From the NCBI GenBank assembly GCA_029207755.1, contig JARCOQ010000071.1, forward strand, positions 434,001 to 498,000: DNA of 64,000 bases, read 5' to 3'. The position numbers and the translations under genes were made by a program. This DNA comes from Chamaea fasciata (lineage: Eukaryota > Chordata > Aves > Passeriformes > Sylviidae). This document shows, piece by piece, positions 57,946 through 64,000 of the stretch. Within the stretch, counting starts at the first letter, position 1, and each line of letters starts with the position of its first letter. The notes under the pieces were generated by a model, which saw only the letters and a list, made by a program, of their open reading frames with translations, ran no database searches and was not told the origin of the DNA.

Positions 57946-60900
57946 AGCCCCAGCCCCAAAACCCCGCCTGCACGAGTCGTCCTCGTCCTGCCCCCGGACC
58001 AGACCGCCGCAACCCTGGCTACACCTGATCCCCTGCGCCGGGAGAGATGACAGTGAGATACAGCCATGGAAATTCCACGGCAATTCCGCCATTCCCAAGT
58101 GCCTCATTTCTCAAGCCCACATTCCCAGAGGAATTGCCCTTCCTCTCCCAAACCCACCTCTCTGCTCCACAGCTTCCTGACCATATCTGATGCCTTTTAG
58201 GGGCTCTTCCACACACGTGTGTTGCAACTAATGCTTCATCTGCTCCACCATCATCCCTTTGCATTCCCAGCACCTTGGGGTCATCCAGTTGGAACCATGG
58301 GACACTGCAAGGCTCCTGGATCCCAGCTGGAAGGAGATCAAATCCTACCCCTTGCAGCTGTACTGGGGGGATCCATGGATTCTTCATTGGAAAGGAGGTC
58401 ACAGCTGGAAACCACCTGCACCCTGTGGAGACCTGGGAACAAGAAGAGAAGGGACCCATGGAGCTGTGTCCCAGCCCTGTTGGAAACCAGATAGAAATCT
58501 CCCAGGACCCCGTGCACACAGGCGAAGAGGCAGAAAAGAATGCAGGGCTTGCTTTGAAACTCTCAGAAAAACTGAGATCCATAAAGTCACACGGGCAAGA
58601 AGTGGGAATGGAAGTTTTAGTTTTAGGTGAGTAAAAAGCTGCCTTAAGTGCCTTAAGCACATCGGACACTGTATTAGTTGATAGAAAAGCCCTGAAGTCC
58701 AGTTTAAACTTCAGTAGCATTACCTCGCGCAAAGTTCACTAAGTCCTAGACATATCATAAACATAACAGAGCATTGCTGACATTGCTAGACTGAATCGAA
58801 AGGCTGAAGGCGTAGGCCCTTGTGTAAGAAACGACCACCATTGTCCCACAACTGTGTTAGACCAGGACAGGTGCACAAAGACAGGAAGAGCATCGTGTTT
58901 GTAGCAGATTGGATGATTTAGGAATAGAATGCATTGGATTGGGGGTGCTGCTGCTGCCGCTTCTGCTTGGCACATGGGGACTCTGTGCTAGAAGCCATTT
59001 TGCAGAATGGCACAGACTGTAACGCTCTGACCTTGGTGAGACTTGTGTAACCATGTCAAAAACTACTTTTACAACAAGCAGCAGCCTCTCTTGATCCTCG
59101 CTTGGCCCGCTCCAACTTGCCAGCTGTCCCCACCAGCAATGTGCCCGCTGCTCCTGCGCGCTGCCAGCCCTTCCCTGGTGGTGACAGCAGCAACTGCTCC
59201 TGCCACCGGCCAGCTCCTGTGCCTGGAGTCCCTTCCCGTGCTGGCAGCACAAGCTCCTTCTTGCCTTGAGCCCAATGCCAGCCTGCAGCTTGGGCTGGCT
59301 TTGCCAGCTCTCTTTTCCCAAGCCTTTGACTCCCAGGCTTCTGCCCCAGCCCAGGGACATTTGTTATTTCCATCACCTGCTAGTTTGACACCATGAACCA
59401 TTCTGGTTTTACCTAAGAGGTGAATCGTGAGGATTTGGGGGCTTTTTTTTGTCCACAATGTCCTGTTAAGAGCAAGAACACACTGTTCTTACACCTGGAA
59501 TTGTGGCTGTTCCTACACCAATGATTCCGCACTGCATGACTAAAGAAAATCTCTCCTTTTCCTTACTAAGCTGAAGCTAGAGCTTAGTGCAAATAGGTGT
59601 TAAAAGAGAATGAATGCCATAATCCCCCTTTTCTATTTTGGTCGGTTGTGGATACCTCCTCGAAGGATCCAGAACAACTCCAAAATGTTTTGCATACAGT
59701 GAAGAAAAAGCAAGCCAAAATTCCCTCTGGATGACAAGGTTAGAAAACCTGTTTGAATCACTGTCACTGTTTCTCACCACATCTGCTTAAACTGACAAGA
59801 AATTCAGCTGATTTTCTCTGAGAAAAACACAGTTCAGTTTTTGTTAAAATTTTAAAAGTTTAATAATAAACAATAAGAAGAGACATAAGAAAAGCAAAAC
59901 TACAGGCGTCTGGGTGCCTGGTATTTCCACCCAAAGCACAGCTTGCTAACAAAGGATCTTTCCTTTAAATACCATAGGTTATTGCGTATTCATAAATTTC
60001 GTATGTGATTTACACATTCCTTTTGACTTTAGGTGTTCCTGCTTAATTGCAACTTTTCTCTCCCACCATTCTTTCTTGCACATAAATTTTTCATGCCTCC
60101 ACAAAGTCGTAAATCTCTTGATAACGAAGGCAATAAATTCTTCCCATTGGAGTCGTCGGTGTCCTTGCTATTGTGTCTATCCACATGAGATTATGTGAGG
60201 AATTTCTTCATTGCTTCTCCAATTTTTTTGTAATATTTTTAACTAGTTACAAAAAGCATCTGCTATAGCCTAAAAACTGTATTTATCCCACTACTACAAG
60301 AGGGTATATTACTGTAGCATAACTTTCTACCATAACACATCTAAGATTCATTTTCATATTTGTAAAAAGACAAACACTTAATATGTATTTATAACAATGC
60401 TGAGGCAGTTTTGCAATGAAGCAACAGCGTGTCATGGTGCTAAATAGGAATTTGGCATTACCTCTAATGTTCACTGCTGCAAAGTATAGTAGTACACAGC
60501 AAGGCAGACTGGGTTAACACAGTCATTCCTTCCCTCCCCTTCCTCCTGCCCATCCCATTGTCTCCTCTGCAGAAGATGCAGGCTATGAAAACAAGGCAAG
60601 GTTGTTACCCATTTTTCTTCTGCCACAGGACTTGTTAGACACTGTGTTTTTTCAAAGGACTGCATGTGCCTCTCCCCAGTTTGCTTCTTTCTCATTCTAC
60701 AGAAGAAGAGAGCTGAAGGAGTTTCAGGCATGTGAGTGCCTGATCTGTCTTTCCCTCTAAAGTCTGTGCCTCCCAAAGCCCTGGTTACCTGCTGTGCTTT
60801 GGCATGAGAGCCGTTCCAGCCCGAAACACAAGGGCAGTGGACTTCAACTGCAAAGCCTCTCTCTGCAATGGGATTGCTTTGAGCCTGCAGCCTCCATGGG

Positions 60901-60994
60901 CAAGGGTTTTGTGGGGCAGGGGCCATCACAGCCTGTGCCCTGCACACAGAGCCAGGAAAAGGAGCAGATCCTGCTGGCTTCTGCTGCTGCTGAT
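57946..60994. other. Spacer DNA downstream of the HSF locus
   Basis: No supported gene. 58030-58730 has mixed GC with open frames on both strands. 58671-59074 (tgtattag...ttacaaca) and an AT-rich stretch at 59780-60240 (TTTATTATTAAAC on the minus strand) resemble LTR pieces but lack paired ends. 60240-60480 is AT-rich. Confidence 0.5.
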
Positions 60995-61574
60995 CCGAGC
61001 AGCAACTCCCTTGGGAGTTCCCCCAGGGAACTTCACACCAAGGGCTTCCGTCACTGTTGTGGCTGTGAGAACTTGTTGCTTCCCAGTTCTTCACCATCCT
61101 TGTGGATTTCTGAGAATTTCAGCCCAAGTGTCCATGGCCCTTCCTTCATCCCCAGCCTGCAGCACAGTCCCTGCGGCCTCCCCCTTGCTGCAGCTCATTT
61201 GCAAAGTGCTGCCAAAGGCAGCGGAGCTGGCTCAGGATTCCTGTTGGCTCCTGGGCTTCAGGATGACCTTCAGAGGGACACTTGGAGCGCTTCCTGAAGA
61301 GCTGCCCATGGCATGGTGGGTGGATTTGTCCTCCCTGGGTGCCTCTGGTTGGAGTTGAAGGCTCCGTGCAGTCCCGGAGTTTTCTCAGCCTCCCTTGCAG
61401 TGAGTTCTCAGCCAAGGTGTGGCTCTGCTGCCATCCCAAATCTGTGCTTTCCTTGCGCAGCCTGAGTGCAAGTGAGGCATGTGCTGGGCACGGATGGAGA
61501 TTTCCATGGCCAAAATCCTCCAGTATTTACAACTGCTCATTGCTCTGGACAGCACAAATCACAAAACACCCATC
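60995..61574 (+). other. Arm-conserved block with open frame, right arm
   Basis: Inverted counterpart of 52111-52690. The + strand frame 60804-61358 keeps KVLPKAAELAQD and MTFRGTLGALPEELP with a few substitutions, and stops (TGA) earlier than the left-arm version. Unidentified. Confidence 0.3.
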
Positions 61575-62455
61575 GCAGTTGACAATTGTATTTTCTTGCA
61601 GATTCCTACAGCTGTGCTGCTGATCGACAAATACACCAGAATTGATTTCACATGAAAAATGTCATTTATTACAAATTGCTTCACCGACGCTGACACTATA
61701 CAACTATGTATTTAATTTAACTATATATCTCAATTTAAGTTAAAAAAGGGATTTTTTAAATTTTTACAACAATGCTATGTAAAAATATAGAAATATCCAC
61801 TTCAGTTAAGAAAACCTTAATTTATTGCCAACATCTACAACAAGTCACTAGACACAAAGATCAATTAGGTGTTTAGCAACTTAATTTATTAGATATTACT
61901 GCAAGCCTAAAGCCCATCTAGGAATACAAAAATATCAGTAGTTCTATCTAAACAGTCGTCTACAAAGATCTCAATCGATACAATGACACAACTATACATC
62001 TCCAAACATGTTTAAATAGAAAGATACACCCAGATACACCCACCTCAAAATACAGAAGTCAATACACAGATGTAAATAGAAAACTAGATATATTTACTTC
62101 TAGGAATACCAATATACCTAATTAAAGAGCCATATAACTCCAACTGCATAAATAGAAATACCTACACAACTGTATTCATGGGAAATAGAATTAAAACACA
62201 CATAGAACAGCATACTTACATATACATATACTTACATCCATCCATACATATGTTATTACAAAGATGTATGCATATATACAGACACATATATATGTAGCAT
62301 ACATTTATAAATATACCAAGATACATACAGAAATATTCCTATACAAATAGTAACTTGCATATATAAATATCCATGAAATTATTCCTCTCTATGCTACAGT
62401 CCATATATCTTTAAACAGAAATCTAAGCAGAGGGATTGCCGCCGCCCCATCTTCA
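61575..62455. repeat. AT-rich low-complexity block, right arm
   Basis: Inverted copy of 51235-52110. A 60-bp sample shows two differences from the left arm. No gene. Confidence 0.7.
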
Positions 62456-62764
62456 AAGCCTTTCACTCTGTTCTTGCTGCCTCCCCTGCAGAGCAGCACC
62501 CCTGGACAAGGACAGCAGATGGCACTGGCTCAGGGGACAGTGCCTGGGGCCACCGGCAGCTCCCAGCGCTCCAGGGACACCCGGGGCTGGAACTGCTGCT
62601 CCGCCCGGCCCGGCCGCCAGCTGGGACCCAGCACAGCAACAGGGGACACAGGGGGCACAGGGGGAGAAACAAGAGCTGAAACAGGCAGCTGAGGGGGGGA
62701 AAAGGTAAAAATGCAGCCTAGACCAACACAAATATCACTCTATCCGTCTCTATCGATTCACAGA

Positions 62765-63004
62765 CCGTCACGGGGCTTTGCTTTGTGATGTCAGGGCACG
62801 GTTGCCACGTGGTCATGGTGACATCGCAAGGTTGCCTTGGTGCCCGGAAGGCCTCAGGGGTGTCAGAGCAGCTCTTGAGCTTGCTCAGTGCAGGAGCGTC
62901 CTGCAGCTTGAGGCGTCTGTCAGTGGGCATGTGCACACTGACAGGAGACTTGCTTTTTGATAGTGCTGGAGAACAGTTGGCAAACTTGCACAGCAGTTGC
63001 CACA
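62765..63004 (+). promoter_or_regulatory. Proximal promoter/5' region of kinase copy 4
   Basis: Carries tgatgtca, the ccacgtgg palindrome, ggttgcc twice and tgacatcg in the orientation of copy 4. Upstream native sequence matches copy 3, so copies 3 and 4 are divergently oriented. Confidence 0.5.
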
Positions 63005-64000
63005 ATGATTGGGCAACTCGCCGCTGCAGTTTTCACTGTTTATGGAGTTACTTATTCCTGCTATTTCCTGACTCACCTGGCAGGTAAGTAGAGGTTTTCC
63101 CTGGGTGTCACCTAACCTGGTTTTTGTGTCTTCCTGCTCTTTCTTAGTGACTGAGTTGATTTGGAAACAGAAAGGCCATTGGGATGCCGCTTGGGTAAAG
63201 CTCCTGTCAACATGTTCAGCTCAAAAGGGGGCGTGTGTAGCCAGGGCCGTGCGGGCAGCATTTGCAAGGGAACCTGCAGGGGTTGCGTTCCCTCCGTGGG
63301 AGAGTCTGTGGCAGCAGAGTTTGCCAATTCCTCCATTGCTGGGTCAAGCAGGACAACTTTGAAAATGTAGACTGGGAGGCCTTCTTGGAAGGTCTTCTAA
63401 AAATGCTCTGGTTGTCTCCAGTTTTCTCAAAGCATCTGCTTCATTTTCCCTTGCCTACTGCAGGTCACCTGAGCCGGGTATTCAGAGGTGCTGATCCCAA
63501 GGTGAGTAAGGAAAGAACATTTGATGTTCCTGGTGTTTAAGAATTGTGCAGCAAGCTGTGAGCTTGGCCTGTGGCAGTAGAGTGTAGAGGGCCAGCTGAG
63601 TAGGCTGCAAGAAAATCCATTTCCATGTCTGCAGCAGCAAGAGCAAAGGCATCACTGCCTATTTCCTAATTTTCCATTCCAGAGCTTTAAAAGAACTAAA
63701 AGATCAGCTTTGCAGAGAGAATGTGCTTCCTGATAGTAGTCAGGGGGGAATATGTAATTTGGAGCAATTTGCAGTGTCCAGTTGAATCAGCCCATTAGAA
63801 TTTAGTCAGAGTGACTTAGAATCCCCTTGCTCTCCACGTTGATGATTTGTGCTTAGTAGAGCTGGTTCTAGAGCTGAAGAGAAAGAAGGTTCTAAATGAT
63901 AGGTCAAGGCCTGTGTCTCACGCTCCTGTCTGTCCACAGATCACTGAAGGAAGAACAGACTCCCCTCCGGCTTCCTCTGCTCCTGGACAAGAAGCCGAAG
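63005..64000 (+). CDS. PAK-like kinase copy 4, first exons only (window ends)
   Basis: Exon 1 63005-63083 (ATG, hydrophobic [19 protein letters not shown]), exon 2 63464-63501, exon 3 from 63940 running past the window end. Splice sites and phases are as in copies 1-3. Exon 3 reads [20 protein letters not shown], matching copies 1/2 rather than copy 3 ([10 protein letters not shown]). The kinase domain, if present, lies outside. Confidence 0.75.

Larger units (their letters stand above)
60995..64000 (-). repeat. Right arm of large inverted repeat (continues past window)
   Basis: Reverse complement of 49690-52690. It contains, in reverse, the arm-conserved open-frame block (60995-61574), the AT-rich block (61575-62455), the kinase promoter and the first exons of a fourth kinase copy. 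A segment at about 62880-62965 differs from the left arm. Confidence 0.9.

Noticed and set aside
57351..58067. A real 17-residue-repeat protein on the minus strand
   Set aside because: Open frame is explained by a repeat period divisible by three. No start context or splice evidence. Reported only as part of the minisatellite.
58671..59074. Second solo LTR (tgtattag...ttacaaca)
   Set aside because: No AATAAA, no target-site duplication, start position arbitrary.
59780..60240. Minus-strand LTR-like AT-rich block
   Set aside because: Has a TTTATTATTAAAC stretch, but no defined TG...CA ends could be placed.
1..64000. CRISPR arrays, tRNA or rRNA genes, bacterial operons
   Set aside because: None seen. 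Direct repeats are segmental duplications or minisatellites of vertebrate type.

Overview
The window reads as vertebrate nuclear DNA, most likely from a bird and probably a passerine. Evidence: an avian-type family-14 olfactory receptor relic, CR1 LINE 3' ends, a class II (ERVK-like) endogenous retrovirus, intron-containing PAK-type kinase genes in tandem, and GC-rich minisatellites. From memory (not checked here), PAK3-like kinases are expanded in zebra finch and relatives. No bacterial or phage gene organisation was seen, and no CRISPR array.

Layout. 1-1224: a decayed olfactory receptor on the + strand. 2227-50914: a three-copy head-to-tail array with a period of about 18.06 kb (2227-20334, 20335-38385, 38386-50914). 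Each unit carries one multi-exon serine/threonine kinase gene on the minus strand. Units 1 and 2 are nearly identical. Unit 3 is clearly more diverged and has its own indels. Units 1 and 2 end in a 5'-truncated retrovirus (RNase H, integrase, env TM, 3' LTR) sitting inside the 5' half of an olfactory receptor, followed by three YY1-type motifs, a poly(T) tract and the next unit. Unit 3 has no retrovirus and runs into unique flank.

49690-64000 forms a large inverted repeat: left arm 49690-52690, right arm 60995 to past the window end, with an 8.3-kb spacer. The right arm begins a fourth kinase copy on the + strand, head-to-head with copy 3. The spacer holds an HSF-type DNA-binding-domain gene with a frameshift, a GC-rich minisatellite of about 1 kb, and a candidate solo LTR. 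The geometric centre of the inverted repeat (about 56845) falls in the HSF locus.

The kinase. Splicing was worked out by hand from GT/AG sites and codon phase. The model is an N-terminal hydrophobic segment (possible membrane anchor), a short Pro/Glu-rich linker, a long coiled coil, an acidic stretch, then a full PAK-type kinase domain with Gly loop, VAIK Lys, HRD, DFG and APE all present. No CRIB/p21-binding segment was found. Copies 1 and 2 give about 627 aa. Copy 3 has lost the coiled-coil exons without losing frame (about 437 aa), and its kinase exons differ from copies 1/2 more than its introns do. The window is best read as a young, still rearranging multigene cluster of a lineage-specific PAK-like kinase.
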